Notes: generated by a model not told the origin, from the sequence alone. A stretch of 64,000 bases of DNA from Geobacter sp. (GCA_009684515.1 WKKS01000003.1:186001-250000), one strand, 5' to 3'. Counted from the stretch's first letter, positions 8,398-17,897 are shown. Numbers and translations are program-made.

Positions 8398-10032
8398 TCA
8401 GTCTGACGGTAGGGAAATCACAAAACGGCAGCCGCCTTCAGCTGGCGACTCGGCGGTCAGATTGCCGCCATGAGCCTCGATAATACGATAGCATATGGCC
8501 AGTCCGAGGCCTGTTCCATGACTCTTTGTCGTCCAGAAAGGTTCAAAAAGATGCTGGGACTCTTCTTCTGATATTCCACTGCCGCTGTCTGTGACGGAAA
8601 TGTTTATAAAAGGTATCTTATTGTAACCGTCGGCGCCTCGAAGTTGCGGAGAGGATTCAATTGTTATTGAACCGCCGTCTGGCATTGCATCGGTGGCGTT
8701 ATGTAGCAGGTTAATAAATACTTGACGCAGTTGATTGGGATCAGCAATGACCTCTGAATGTGAAGGAATCAGATTACGAATTGTGACTAATCTAAAATTG
8801 TGATCAGATGACATTAAATCGCAAGTTTCTTCAATTAGTGCATGTAACGTTACTGGCTCCCGTTTTGGATTATTAGGACGAGCGTAAGCCAAAAACTCAG
8901 TTATCAGTAAATTGAGCCTTTCAGCCTCACGAGTAACGATCGCTAAAAGACGGCGATCCTGATCAGCCACATTGCCATGTCCGGCAAGCATTTGCACCGA
9001 ACCGCACAAGGCAGCCAGCGGATTGCGAATCTCGTGGGCCATCCGGGCAGATAACTCACCCAAAGCTGCCAGTCTGTCCGCTCTCTTCAAGGCTTTTTCC
9101 ATTTGCCTGATAGCAGTTATATCCCGGAAGTTTACTATAAAGCCGGCAGGATCACCAATACTGTCGTTAAATGATGCGGCTTTGAAACCAAGTATCATTG
9201 GCGAACCATCTGTTCTTATATATTCAAATTCCCTGTTAATTGAATCCGATGGTTGCTTCAACAATCCTGACAGTTGTGGGAAGACTCTTTCAATACTCCG
9301 ATCATAAACATCGGATTGACTCAAGCCGACAATTTCTTCGGCATAAGGATTGAAAACCCTTATCTTACCTGAAATGGTGGTTGTCAATATTCCTGTTTGA
9401 CTGTGAGTTACTATTGTAGAATTAAGTTGTGCAAGCTCATCATAGTCAATAGAAGTCCTTTGCAGCGCTTCTTCGCTCTGGCGGGCTCGTTCTGACAGCA
9501 TTCCTGTGATAAATGCAGTCAGGCCAAAACTGACCAAATTAAGAAAAATAGTATAAAAAAGTTGCGAGGCACCTAGCTGTTGTGCATCGTTCTGACTCAA
9601 TCCGATGACGGACAAATAGCCAAAATATTGAAAATCAAGCAGAGAACCGTAGAGGATTCCACATAGCGATGCCGTGTAAAGGGCTTCTCTACGCCCAATT
9701 AGCATACCTGCGACCATTATTGAGACCAGATAAAGAAATGAATACGGGCTATGAATTCCACCGGTAAACAAAATGAGAACGGTCACAAATAATAAATCCC
9801 AGATAATCTGGAGATATGTGAGAAATAGGTTGTATTTACCGAACCTCAGCGCGAGGAGTGAACCGATTGAGAATAAAAAGGAAAACGCCATCAGCCTGAT
9901 TATCTCAGGCTGAAAGCGTTCATACAAAACGGAAGGATTTTGATATTTTAATAGGACGGTTGATACCAGAAATAGTAGTGAAACCAATATTCTGGCATTT
10001 ATGAATAACCTGAGCCTTCTTTCAGCACCCAT
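8398..10032 (-). CDS. pilS: Sensor histidine kinase PilS (type IV pilus two-component system)
   Basis: 544 aa. About six transmembrane segments in residues 10-180, a PAS domain (about 200-310), a HisKA domain with the phospho-accepting H333 in M-A-H-E-I-R-N-P-L, and a HATPase_c domain with the G-T-G-L-G-L-A-I-C lid near the C-terminus. PilS kinases sense pilin in the membrane and phosphorylate the sigma54 activator PilR, which drives pilA. It starts 2 nt after the pilC stop, giving pilB-pilT-pilC-pilS. In Geobacter the next genes are usually pilR and pilA; here the next gene is an ABC permease and no PilR-type regulator is present in the window. Confidence 0.88.
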   Translation of the reverse strand: MGAERRLRLFINARILVSLLFLVSTVLLKYQNPSVLYERFQPEIIRLMAFSFLFSIGSLLALRFGKYNLFLTYLQIIWDLLFVTVLILFTGGIHSPYSFLYLVSIMVAGMLIGRREALYTASLCGILYGSLLDFQYFGYLSVIGLSQNDAQQLGASQLFYTIFLNLVSFGLTAFITGMLSERARQSEEALQRTSIDYDELAQLNSTIVTHSQTGILTTTISGKIRVFNPYAEEIVGLSQSDVYDRSIERVFPQLSGLLKQPSDSINREFEYIRTDGSPMILGFKAASFNDSIGDPAGFIVNFRDITAIRQMEKALKRADRLAALGELSARMAHEIRNPLAALCGSVQMLAGHGNVADQDRRLLAIVTREAERLNLLITEFLAYARPNNPKREPVTLHALIEETCDLMSSDHNFRLVTIRNLIPSHSEVIADPNQLRQVFINLLHNATDAMPDGGSITIESSPQLRGADGYNKIPFINISVTDSGSGISEEESQHLFEPFWTTKSHGTGLGLAICYRIIEAHGGNLTAESPAEGGCRFVISLPSD

Positions 10033-10034
10033 GA

Positions 10035-11252
10035 TTAACTGGCAACTGTCCCTGCCAGCTTGAATATTGGGAGATACATGGCAATTACCAACCCTCCGAC
10101 CGTTGTTCCCAAAAATACCATCAGTAATGGTTCCATCATGGCGGTCATGGCAGATACAGCGTCATCCACCTCATCGTCATAGAAATCTGCAATTTTGTTT
10201 AGCATGGCATCCATGGCACCAGTCGCCTCACCTACTGCAATCATTTGAACAACCATGGGAGGGAATACGCCGCAGGCCGCCAATGGTTCTGCCATGGTTT
10301 TACCTTCCGATATCGCCTGCCTGACTGAATAAATCGCCTCTTCGACAATTTTATTACCCGCAGTCTTGGCGACTATTTCCAGACCATCCATAATTGGTAC
10401 GCCGGAACTTACCATAGTACCTAATGTTCTGGTGAATTTTGCAACGGAAACTTTCCTGATTAATGGTCCTGCAATTGGGGCCTTGAGTGCCCATCTGTCT
10501 ATATTCTTTTGGCCTATAGAGGTCGAGTAGTACTTTTTAATCAGCCAGACAATTCCATAAAAAGCGCCAATAAGTACGAGAATATATTTGGATAGAAAAC
10601 TACTAATTGCTATGACAATTTTGGTTGGCAAAGGTAATTCTCCGCCAAAATCAGCAAACATTTTAGCGAATGTTGGAATAACAAATACCAAAATCACACC
10701 AACTACCACAACTGCAATCGACATGATTGTAATCGGATAAACCATGGCGCCTTTTATCTGCTTTTTCAGCTTCATCGCTTTTTCGATATAGGCGGCCAGA
10801 CGATTTAAAATGGTATCGAGAATACCGCCAATTTCACCAGCTGCGACAAGGTTTACGAACAGTTGGTCAAAAGCTTTTGGGTGTTTAGCCAGAGCATCAG
10901 CGAAGGTGGAGCCACTTTCTACACTTTCCTTTACCTTATACAGGATATCCTGAAAGTTTTTGTTCTCCTGTTGGCTTGCCAGAATGTCAAGGCATTGGAC
11001 GAGAGGCAATCCGGAGTCGATCATGGTTGCAAACTGTCTGGTAAATATAACCAGATCTTTAGTTTCAATCTTACCACCGCCGAAACTGGGTAATTTGAAA
11101 CTAATACCTGTCGATTGCGCTTTGATTGTAATATTGCTGAAGCCGTATTTCTTAAGTTGTGCCTCAACCATTTCAACTGTGCTGGCTTCGATAACACCTT
11201 TTTGAGTACCGCCCGTTTTTGTGCGCGCTTCCCAGTTAAACTTTGGCATCAT
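10035..11252 (-). CDS. pilC: Type IV pilus inner-membrane platform protein PilC
   Basis: 405 aa, the usual length. Two GspF-type domains: residues about 70-190 with F-T-R-Q-F-A-T-M-I-D-S-G-L-P-L, and about 270-395 with F-T-R-T-L-G-T-M-V-S-S-G-V-P-I. Three to four transmembrane segments end each half. PilC anchors the extension and retraction ATPases and couples them to pilin insertion. It lies between pilT and pilS in the same run, 18 nt after pilT. Start ATG at 11252 follows a GGAG ribosome site; an ATG one codon later is an alternative. Confidence 0.95.
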   Translation of the reverse strand: MMPKFNWEARTKTGGTQKGVIEASTVEMVEAQLKKYGFSNITIKAQSTGISFKLPSFGGGKIETKDLVIFTRQFATMIDSGLPLVQCLDILASQQENKNFQDILYKVKESVESGSTFADALAKHPKAFDQLFVNLVAAGEIGGILDTILNRLAAYIEKAMKLKKQIKGAMVYPITIMSIAVVVVGVILVFVIPTFAKMFADFGGELPLPTKIVIAISSFLSKYILVLIGAFYGIVWLIKKYYSTSIGQKNIDRWALKAPIAGPLIRKVSVAKFTRTLGTMVSSGVPIMDGLEIVAKTAGNKIVEEAIYSVRQAISEGKTMAEPLAACGVFPPMVVQMIAVGEATGAMDAMLNKIADFYDDEVDDAVSAMTAMMEPLLMVFLGTTVGGLVIAMYLPIFKLAGTVAS

Positions 11253-11270
11253 TATTCTCCTTGGTCAGTT

Positions 11271-12368
11271 TCAGCGCATTGGCGGGCGACGTTGCATGCC
11301 TGCCGCAGGATTATTGATCATCTGCTTCAATTCTTCCGGATCTTGGGAACGTCCTAAAGCTTCCTCCAACGAGATCTGGCGCTTTTGAAATAGTGCAAAA
11401 AGTGCCTGATTCATGGTTTGCATACCGTATTTTTCCTGACCGACCTGCATCTGGGAATATATCTGATGGACTTTGTCTTCGCGAATCAGGTTACGAATGG
11501 CTGCATTGGGAACCATTATCTCGAGGGCCAATGCACGACCTTTTGTTCCCATCTTAGGTATCAGAGTTTGTGACATTACGCCTTCGAGGACAAACGACAG
11601 TTGCGCACGGATCTGAGTCTGCTGGTAGGGAGGGAAAACATCGACGACGCGGTTAATTGTCTGAGCACAAGAGTTGGTATGAAGCGTTGCGAGGCAAAGG
11701 TGACCGGTTTCGGCAAGTGTCAGGGCCGCTTCAATCGTTTCCAGATCACGTAATTCGCCGACCAGTACCACATCGGGGTCCTGACGCAGAACATATTTAA
11801 GAGCGTTTTTGAAGCCTTTTGTGTCGGCTCCAACTTCGCGCTGATTTACGAGACAGCCCTTGTGCGGGTGCAGATATTCAATCGGATCTTCAATTGTAAC
11901 AATATGCTCTCGGCGATTGATGTTGATATAATCAACGATGGATGCGAGAGTGGTGGATTTGCCGCTTCCTGTCGGTCCGGTCACCAAAATGAGTCCACGT
12001 GGTCTGGCAGCAAGTTCCGGCACAATCGGCGGTAAGCTTAATTCTTCAAAGGTTAATATTTTGTAAGGAATGACACGAAACACCCCGGCGACCGCGCCTC
12101 GCTGAATAAACATGTTTCCCCTGAAGCGAGACAGTCCTTTGACCCCAAAAGAAAGGTCAAGCTCGTTCTCTTCTTCAAATTTATGCTTCTGGGCATCGGT
12201 CAAAACACTGTAACAGAGTTGCTTTGTTTCCACCTGATTCATTGATGGGAAATCCATCGGTATCAAGTGGCCGTCAACGCGCATTTGCGGGGGAGAATTA
12301 GTAGTTATGTGCAGGTCGGAACCGTTTGATTCGACAAGTATCTTTAGTAGTTGATGAAGATTTAGCAT
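11271..12368 (-). CDS. pilT: Type IV pilus retraction ATPase PilT
   Basis: 365 aa, typical for PilT. N-terminal PAS-like domain with the S-D-L-H-I-T motif, Walker A G-P-T-G-S-G-K-S-T-T, the Asp box around I-E-D-P-I-E-Y, Walker B with D-P-D-V-V-L-V-G-E-L-R-D, and the His box T-G-H-L-C-L-A-T-L-H-T-N. Hexameric PilT powers pilin removal from the fibre base at the inner membrane. The A-I-R-N-L-I-R-E segment expected in PilT is present near residue 285, which separates it from PilB. It sits 16 nt after pilB and 18 nt before pilC. Confidence 0.95.
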   Translation of the reverse strand: MLNLHQLLKILVESNGSDLHITTNSPPQMRVDGHLIPMDFPSMNQVETKQLCYSVLTDAQKHKFEEENELDLSFGVKGLSRFRGNMFIQRGAVAGVFRVIPYKILTFEELSLPPIVPELAARPRGLILVTGPTGSGKSTTLASIVDYININRREHIVTIEDPIEYLHPHKGCLVNQREVGADTKGFKNALKYVLRQDPDVVLVGELRDLETIEAALTLAETGHLCLATLHTNSCAQTINRVVDVFPPYQQTQIRAQLSFVLEGVMSQTLIPKMGTKGRALALEIMVPNAAIRNLIREDKVHQIYSQMQVGQEKYGMQTMNQALFALFQKRQISLEEALGRSQDPEELKQMINNPAAGMQRRPPMR

Positions 12369-12384
12369 TAGTGGCGCCTCCCGG

Positions 12385-14091
12385 CTAATCGTCTGAAATG
12401 GTTACACGCAGAACTTCCTCAAAAGATGTTACACCTTCCTTGAGTTTTGTCAGGCCGGATTGCCGCATGGTCTTAATACCTATTCTCATTGACTCACGCT
12501 TGATTTCAGCGGTATTAGCGCCATTCAGGATGAGTTCTTTGATTTCTTCGCGCATGGGCATAACCTGATAAAATCCTACACGCCCCTTGTAGCCGGTGTT
12601 GTTGCATACAGAACACCCAGTGCCTCTCATGCATACATAAGACGGTGCTTCATCTGGGGGTACTCCTGCATCTATCAATGCTTGTACCGGGATTTCCTCG
12701 GGTTGTTTGCATTCGGCACAGACTCTTCGTGCCAGACGCTGTGCAGTAATCAGATTAACCGCTGACGCAACCAGAAACGGCTCTATTCCCATGTTAAGAA
12801 GGCGGTTGATCGTTGCCGGGGCATCATTGGTATGTAGGGTGGAAAGTACCATATGACCGGTCAAGGCGGCTTTAATGGCGATCTCCGCAGTTTCAAAGTC
12901 GCGAATCTCTCCGATCATTATTATATCAGGGTCCTGTCGAAGAAATGACCGCAAAGCCGCAGAAAAATTAAGCCCGATATCTTCGTGCATCTGTACCTGG
13001 TTGATGCCGGCAAAGTTGAATTCGACCGGATCTTCGGCTGTCGATATGTTTTCAGATACTTTATTGAGTTCAGCTAAAGCCGAATAGAGCGAAACCGTTT
13101 TGCCACTACCGGTTGGACCGGTAACCAGTACCATGCCGAATGGTTTATGAATTTCGTGCATGAAATTATCTAACGCATCCTGCTCGTATCCAAGTTTGGT
13201 TAAATCAGTCTGAAGATTACCTTTATCAAGTAATCGAAGACAAATCTTTTCCCCAAAAAGGGTCGGCAGAACAGATACCCGGAAATCCATATCTTTTCCG
13301 CCGCCAAGCTTGATTTTTATACGGCCATCCTGTGGAAGACGACGTTCAGCAATGTCCAGTTCGGACATGATTTTAATGCGTGAAGTGATAGCATTCTTCA
13401 GCTTTAAAGGCGGCTTCATTACTTCATACAGGATTCCGTCAATGCGGTATCTGACTCTGAATACTTTTTCATATGGCTCTATATGAATATCACTGGCTTT
13501 TTTTCTAATGGCATCCTGAAGTATGGCGTTGACCATTTTGACAACCGGCGCATCTTCAGTTGCACGTTCCAAAGATCCAACATCAACTTCATCATCGTCA
13601 CCGATAATTTCCATGTCCTCAACATCGAGATCGCTCATGACATCTGCCAAAGATGCAGACTGGTCATAATACTTGTCGATCGAGGCCTTGATGTCGAGTT
13701 CAGATGCCACAACCATTTCAATGTTGTAGCCGGTCATGAACTTGATGTCTTCTATGGCAAATAAATTGGTTGGATCGCTCACCGCAACTATCAGGGTGGC
13801 ACCGGCACGGTTGACTGGGATAAGCTGGTATTTCTGGACAACTTCAGGCGGGATAGTCTTAATAACGGCTGGGTCTATTTCATAATCGGCAAGCTTTACG
13901 CTTGGCACACCATATTGCCTGGACAAAAATGATGTCAAATCTTCCTCAGTTAGAAGATTCTGTTTGATCAGGATAGTGCCAAGTCGGAGTTGGCCGCCAG
14001 ACAGCTTTTGCTCTTCCAGGGCTTTTCCGAGTTGCTCTCGAGTGATTAAATTGTTTTTAACCAGGATCTCTCCCAGTCTGTTAGACTGCAT
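12385..14091 (-). CDS. pilB: Type IV pilus assembly ATPase PilB
   Basis: 568 aa. N-terminal MshEN/GspE-N domain (about 1-150), then S-D-I-H-I-E-P-Y, Walker A G-P-T-G-S-G-K-T, Walker B around D-P-D-I-I-M-I-G-E-I-R-D, the His box T-G-H-M-V-L-S-T-L-H-T-N, and a tetracysteine zinc element C-A-E-C ... C-S-V-C-N-N-T-G-Y-K-G-R. PilB hydrolyses ATP to drive pilin insertion into the growing fibre. A GGAGG ribosome site lies directly upstream of the ATG, and a near-consensus promoter is found 30-60 bp upstream, so pilB probably heads the pil operon. Confidence 0.96.
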   Translation of the reverse strand: MQSNRLGEILVKNNLITREQLGKALEEQKLSGGQLRLGTILIKQNLLTEEDLTSFLSRQYGVPSVKLADYEIDPAVIKTIPPEVVQKYQLIPVNRAGATLIVAVSDPTNLFAIEDIKFMTGYNIEMVVASELDIKASIDKYYDQSASLADVMSDLDVEDMEIIGDDDEVDVGSLERATEDAPVVKMVNAILQDAIRKKASDIHIEPYEKVFRVRYRIDGILYEVMKPPLKLKNAITSRIKIMSELDIAERRLPQDGRIKIKLGGGKDMDFRVSVLPTLFGEKICLRLLDKGNLQTDLTKLGYEQDALDNFMHEIHKPFGMVLVTGPTGSGKTVSLYSALAELNKVSENISTAEDPVEFNFAGINQVQMHEDIGLNFSAALRSFLRQDPDIIMIGEIRDFETAEIAIKAALTGHMVLSTLHTNDAPATINRLLNMGIEPFLVASAVNLITAQRLARRVCAECKQPEEIPVQALIDAGVPPDEAPSYVCMRGTGCSVCNNTGYKGRVGFYQVMPMREEIKELILNGANTAEIKRESMRIGIKTMRQSGLTKLKEGVTSFEEVLRVTISDD

Positions 14092-14112
14092 GTATCCTCC
14101 GCAAAACCATTA

Positions 14113-14142
14113 GCCCAGCCATTCTATGAGTAATGGTTGGGC
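14113..14142. promoter_or_regulatory. Inverted repeat over the pilB promoter (candidate operator)
   Basis: The arms GCCCAGCCATT (14113-14123) and AATGGTTGGGC (14132-14142) are complementary with one G.T exception, separated by 8 bp. The dyad covers the -10 element and most of the spacer of the predicted pilB promoter. The position suggests a regulator site; no T-tract follows, so it does not look like a terminator for aroE. Confidence 0.45.
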
Positions 14143-14149
14143 ATGTCAA
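14121..14149 (-). promoter_or_regulatory. Sigma70-type promoter for the pilBTCS operon
   Basis: On the minus strand TTGACA (14149-14144) and TAGAAT (14126-14121) are separated by exactly 17 bp. Transcription would begin near 14114, giving a leader of about 23 nt before pilB. The match is 6/6 and 5/6 to consensus. Confidence 0.65.
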
Positions 14150-14156
14150 GATGTAG

Positions 14157-15017
14157 TTAGGAACCACACAATCCTTCTAAAACACGTTTCATATAGCCTT
14201 TTGGGGGTGTTATTCCTGTCCAGATATTAAAGGCAAGTTCCCCCTGTGCTGCAAGCATACCCAACCCATTTGAAACCAACATTCCAATTTCAGAGGCTTC
14301 GTACAACAAAGGGGTTATAGGCGGAGAGTAAACCATGTCATAAATCTTTGCAGACTTTGGCAGCATTGAAAGGTCAAGAAAGTGAAGCTTGTCACCATTC
14401 ATTCCAATTGAGGTTGTATTTACCAGTAAAGTAACAGTGGAAAGGGCTGATTTATTCAGCTCATTAGCGTTGATGACATCAATACAAACCTCAGGATATA
14501 TGCGATTCATATCCAGCTTCAGCGCGTTGGCTTTATCAACTGACCGGTTAGTGACAATAATCCGCTGCGACTTTGCGCGGCACAAAGCAGCTATTGCTCC
14601 CCTTGCAGCTCCACCTGCACCAATAAGCATAACTGTGCCATCACCGGGGATGAAATCTAGATCTTCGGCAAGTGAACATACCAAACCGTCTCCGTCAGTA
14701 TTGTGGCCGATCATTTTGCCATCTTTAATAAGTACCGTATTTACGGCTCCTGCCTCTTCAGCAGTTTGGTCAAGATAGTCAAGATGCGGAATAATGTCAG
14801 TTTTGTAAGGTATAGTCACATTAAAACCACAAACGCCCAAGGCTTTCAAACCTGATATTGCGTTCCCCAGATTTTCCGGCGTAACAAAGAAAGGTACATA
14901 AACGTAATCCAAGTCGCATGCGGCAAAGGCGGCATTGTGCATGGCTGGCGATAATGAATGTTTGACTGGATTTCCAATAATACCTACAACTTGTGTTTTC
15001 CCGCTTACTGTTGACAT
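14157..15017 (-). CDS. aroE: Shikimate dehydrogenase AroE
   Basis: 286 aa cytosolic NADPH enzyme that reduces 3-dehydroshikimate to shikimate for aromatic amino acids. The N-terminal substrate domain has G-N-P-V-K-H-S-L-S-P-x-M-H-N, the catalytic lysine is in N-V-T-I-P-Y-K, and the nucleotide fold has G-A-G-G-A-A-R-G with N-R-S beyond it. The C-terminal Q-G-E-L-A-F substrate motif is present. The gene begins 4 nt after the DUF2723 gene and precedes pilB by 65 nt, which contains a separate promoter. Confidence 0.95.
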   Translation of the reverse strand: MSTVSGKTQVVGIIGNPVKHSLSPAMHNAAFAACDLDYVYVPFFVTPENLGNAISGLKALGVCGFNVTIPYKTDIIPHLDYLDQTAEEAGAVNTVLIKDGKMIGHNTDGDGLVCSLAEDLDFIPGDGTVMLIGAGGAARGAIAALCRAKSQRIIVTNRSVDKANALKLDMNRIYPEVCIDVINANELNKSALSTVTLLVNTTSIGMNGDKLHFLDLSMLPKSAKIYDMVYSPPITPLLYEASEIGMLVSNGLGMLAAQGELAFNIWTGITPPKGYMKRVLEGLCGS

Positions 15018-15021
15018 GAAT

Positions 15022-16890
15022 TTACCTGGCCAGTCCGAAGCGCATGCGAACCTGATCTGCTGCGAACTTCATTTCGGGTGATATTTGTTCGGCTCTTTGA
15101 AGCATTATCATACCTTCCTGAATACGGTTAATTCCCAACAAAAACTCGCCAGACTCAACATAACTATTGGCGTAAATCATGATCGCCTTTCCGGTATCAA
15201 GATCCAGGAATGAGATCTTATCGAAAATCCCACGATTACTGTAGTTGTCCCATATAGAAGTATCGGGTAGTCCAACAGGATCGTTAATTTTTCTGATACG
15301 GTAAACAATCCCTTTTTGAACCGGTACATACTCTTTAAATTCAACAGAATATCTGGTTGAAAAGTCGATATACACAGGTCTTATACCCAAGCTTTCCGTA
15401 ATGGCGATTCTTAAGGCGGTTTCAGGGCCAGATGATGCGATATCAAATTTTCTCAAATTACTGTCTGAAAAAAGTCTGGGCATGGAATCAAGATACCAAT
15501 CAAACACCAAATGTGGTGTATGCGGCAGATCCAGGTCTTCACGCATCCGTTCGACACCTTGCAGATACCAAAGCGGAAATGCACCGCTGTCACCCCAGGT
15601 AAACATGATTGCGTTTTGTGGCAAAGAACGGAGCGAGTTTGTTGCATAGTCAAAGGCGATGTAGTTGTTATGCTGATCGTTTTCGTAATAGTTCACTGCG
15701 CACATTGCCGTGGGAAGCGAAAAAAACAGTACGAAGCACAGGGCATACACGGGTGATCCGATTCGCTCCGGAATTCTGGCATTATGTACAGCATAACCCA
15801 GTAGACAGAACAGGCCCAAACCAATCAAGACTGCGGATAATAGATATAGCGGAGTGAAAAATTCTTCAGTCAAAAATATTAAATCAAGTAGCGTATTGAA
15901 ATAACCTGCGATCACCAAAATAAAAACAAGAACAGCAGACAGGTAGGCAATAAAAAAAACTCGATTCTTTTTCCAAACGTAGACTAGTCCAAGGATTAGA
16001 AGGATTACGCCAAGCCAGGTAAATTCTCGAGGCAGATTAAATGCCTTTATCTGAGCCAATAGCAAAGATGCGTCACGAGAATGTGGGTCAGATGGATAAC
16101 CTCTTCTCAGGAAGTGCCACAAGAACTGGTCGATTGTTTTTGAATCGCCCCAATTAAGCAGAGGGTTGCGGGTAGCACGAAGAGGCAGATAAAGATGGAT
16201 CGAAAAACCAAGCATTGCAAAAGCAAACGTAAGAATGATTTCCCGGATTCTCTTGAGCAAGCGCCAATCGGTCAGGATAATCATTAAAAACCAAGCCGGC
16301 AGAAACAGCACGACGGTTTGATGAACTGCCATGGCAAGTCCTGCCAAAAAAGTGCTCACGTAAATATATGGAGGGCGATCACTGCCACTCCGGTAAAGGT
16401 CGCGCCACTTCAAAAGCAGGTAGAAAACAACAGCAGTAATGAAAGCAAGCAGCGGATATGGTTTGTCATGGTTGGACTGAAGCCACAATCGTGGGGTTAC
16501 ACTAAAAGTAAGCGCAGCCGCCAAGCCAGCCAATTTAATGGCAATACGGTTGAATCTTTCATCCTCCAGAAGTGATTCCCGTTTAAGCAAGTACGTTGTG
16601 AGAACATAAACAACCAGGCAGGCCAATGAGGACGATACGGCAGTCGCGACATTGATTCTGAAAGCGATATTTCCAAAGGGGAGCCAGGTAAATAACTTTG
16701 CGTACATCAAAAATAATGGATAACCCGGTGAGTGGGCTGAGCCGATTGAGGCGGTAGCGGTTAAAAACTCACCACTGTCGAAAAAAGTGACCGAAGGAGC
16801 CAGGGTAGCCATATAGAGGGCAAATGGAACGATGCACGAAAGGACTAGAAACGGGTCAAAAAGAGTGCTGCTGTTTCGGAACAATTTCAT
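15022..16890 (-). CDS. GT-C fold membrane protein, DUF2723 (putative protein O-mannosyltransferase-like)
   Basis: 622 aa with about 10-12 hydrophobic segments in the first 400 residues and a soluble C-terminal part of about 200. The first extracytoplasmic loop carries F-F-D-S-G-E-F followed by H-S-P-G-Y-P-L-F, the hallmark of DUF2723/TMEM260-like GT-C glycosyltransferases that use polyprenyl-phosphate sugars. The start overlaps the stop of the flippase-like gene by 4 bp (ATGA), so they are translationally coupled. Its place upstream of aroE and the pil genes allows, but does not show, a role in glycosylating surface proteins such as pilin. Acceptor and donor are unknown. Confidence 0.8.
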   Translation of the reverse strand: MKLFRNSSTLFDPFLVLSCIVPFALYMATLAPSVTFFDSGEFLTATASIGSAHSPGYPLFLMYAKLFTWLPFGNIAFRINVATAVSSSLACLVVYVLTTYLLKRESLLEDERFNRIAIKLAGLAAALTFSVTPRLWLQSNHDKPYPLLAFITAVVFYLLLKWRDLYRSGSDRPPYIYVSTFLAGLAMAVHQTVVLFLPAWFLMIILTDWRLLKRIREIILTFAFAMLGFSIHLYLPLRATRNPLLNWGDSKTIDQFLWHFLRRGYPSDPHSRDASLLLAQIKAFNLPREFTWLGVILLILGLVYVWKKNRVFFIAYLSAVLVFILVIAGYFNTLLDLIFLTEEFFTPLYLLSAVLIGLGLFCLLGYAVHNARIPERIGSPVYALCFVLFFSLPTAMCAVNYYENDQHNNYIAFDYATNSLRSLPQNAIMFTWGDSGAFPLWYLQGVERMREDLDLPHTPHLVFDWYLDSMPRLFSDSNLRKFDIASSGPETALRIAITESLGIRPVYIDFSTRYSVEFKEYVPVQKGIVYRIRKINDPVGLPDTSIWDNYSNRGIFDKISFLDLDTGKAIMIYANSYVESGEFLLGINRIQEGMIMLQRAEQISPEMKFAADQVRMRFGLAR

Positions 16891-17897
16891 CTTGTTTTTT
16901 CCGCCCTCTGAATATCATTGAGAGAGATCTTGTTGCTCCACAAATGATAGAATCCGGCAATGATGACCGGGAAAAAAGCTGTGCCATGAATAATCAAAGA
17001 GATGCTGATTGACGTTGTTTCCGGGATTCCAAAAACAGAGAGACCTTTGAAACATGCATAATGATAAGTACCGATGAAACCTGGTGACGCCGGTACCATG
17101 ACTGCGAATACCAGCAGCACCATTATGAACATGGACGCAGTTATCGGCAGATTTACACCAAATGAACGCAGTATCATGTCAACTGGCAGTACTGCAAAGC
17201 TCCAGATAAATACCGAAGACATAAGCATCGCCACAATATGGCCACTTCGCAAGGATAACCTGATTCCCCCAATAAATGAACCCAACATGGGAATCAAACT
17301 TTCAGAAAGGCGCCTTGGGAAAGGTTTTAGCAACAATCCGACCAAGGATAACATTCGTTGTGTTTGACGCTTCAACAGAAATAGAAAAACAAGAATTCCG
17401 CAATAAATCAGGAACATTACAGTTCCGCCAGCTTTTAGGGCGGTGGCGGCATCTTCCATTCCAGGAGGCAGTTTGATTGCAAAGAGTGTAATCAGCAACA
17501 TTACAAGAACTGTAAAACCGTCAAAAAGTCTGTCAATTACTAATGACGCAAAGACCAGTGGCGTTTCAAGTTGTTCCCGCTGGGCTAAAACATATGCGCG
17601 CACAAACTCACCCAAGCGGGCTGGAAGCAGGTTATTAGCCATGTAGCCAATTATTGTAGCGGGATAAAGAGAGGAAATCGGAATTGTTTTTTCAGAAATC
17701 AGTATATATCGCCACCTTATTGCGCGAAGATAATAACTGATAAATGTTAAGATAACAGCCAGAACAATGTAACGATAATCAACTGAAAGCAGTGCCGAAC
17801 CGAGTTGCCTAAAGTCAATTTTACGAAAAAGCAGAAGCATGAAGAAAAGACTGATTCCGATGCCCAGCCAGAACTTTATATCAATTTTTTTATTCAC
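16887..17897 (-). CDS. Flippase-like membrane protein (lysylphosphatidylglycerol synthase TM region / UPF0104)
   Basis: 336 aa with about seven to eight transmembrane helices. The family pattern is visible: R-A-x-R-W near residue 55, N-N-L-L-P-A-R-L-G-E-F-V-R-A-Y near 85, an E-x-P-L-V-F-A-S segment with V-I-D-R-L-F-D-G, and P-A-S-P-G-F-I-G-T-Y-H near 260. Such proteins are thought to move or tether polyprenyl- or glycerolipid substrates. I place the start at GTG 17897, overlapping the ribF stop as GTGA with ACAGGAA as ribosome site, rather than the ATG at 17933, which would overlap ribF by 40 bp. Confidence 0.82.
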   Translation of the reverse strand: MNKKIDIKFWLGIGISLFFMLLLFRKIDFRQLGSALLSVDYRYIVLAVILTFISYYLRAIRWRYILISEKTIPISSLYPATIIGYMANNLLPARLGEFVRAYVLAQREQLETPLVFASLVIDRLFDGFTVLVMLLITLFAIKLPPGMEDAATALKAGGTVMFLIYCGILVFLFLLKRQTQRMLSLVGLLLKPFPRRLSESLIPMLGSFIGGIRLSLRSGHIVAMLMSSVFIWSFAVLPVDMILRSFGVNLPITASMFIMVLLVFAVMVPASPGFIGTYHYACFKGLSVFGIPETTSISISLIIHGTAFFPVIIAGFYHLWSNKISLNDIQRAEKTR

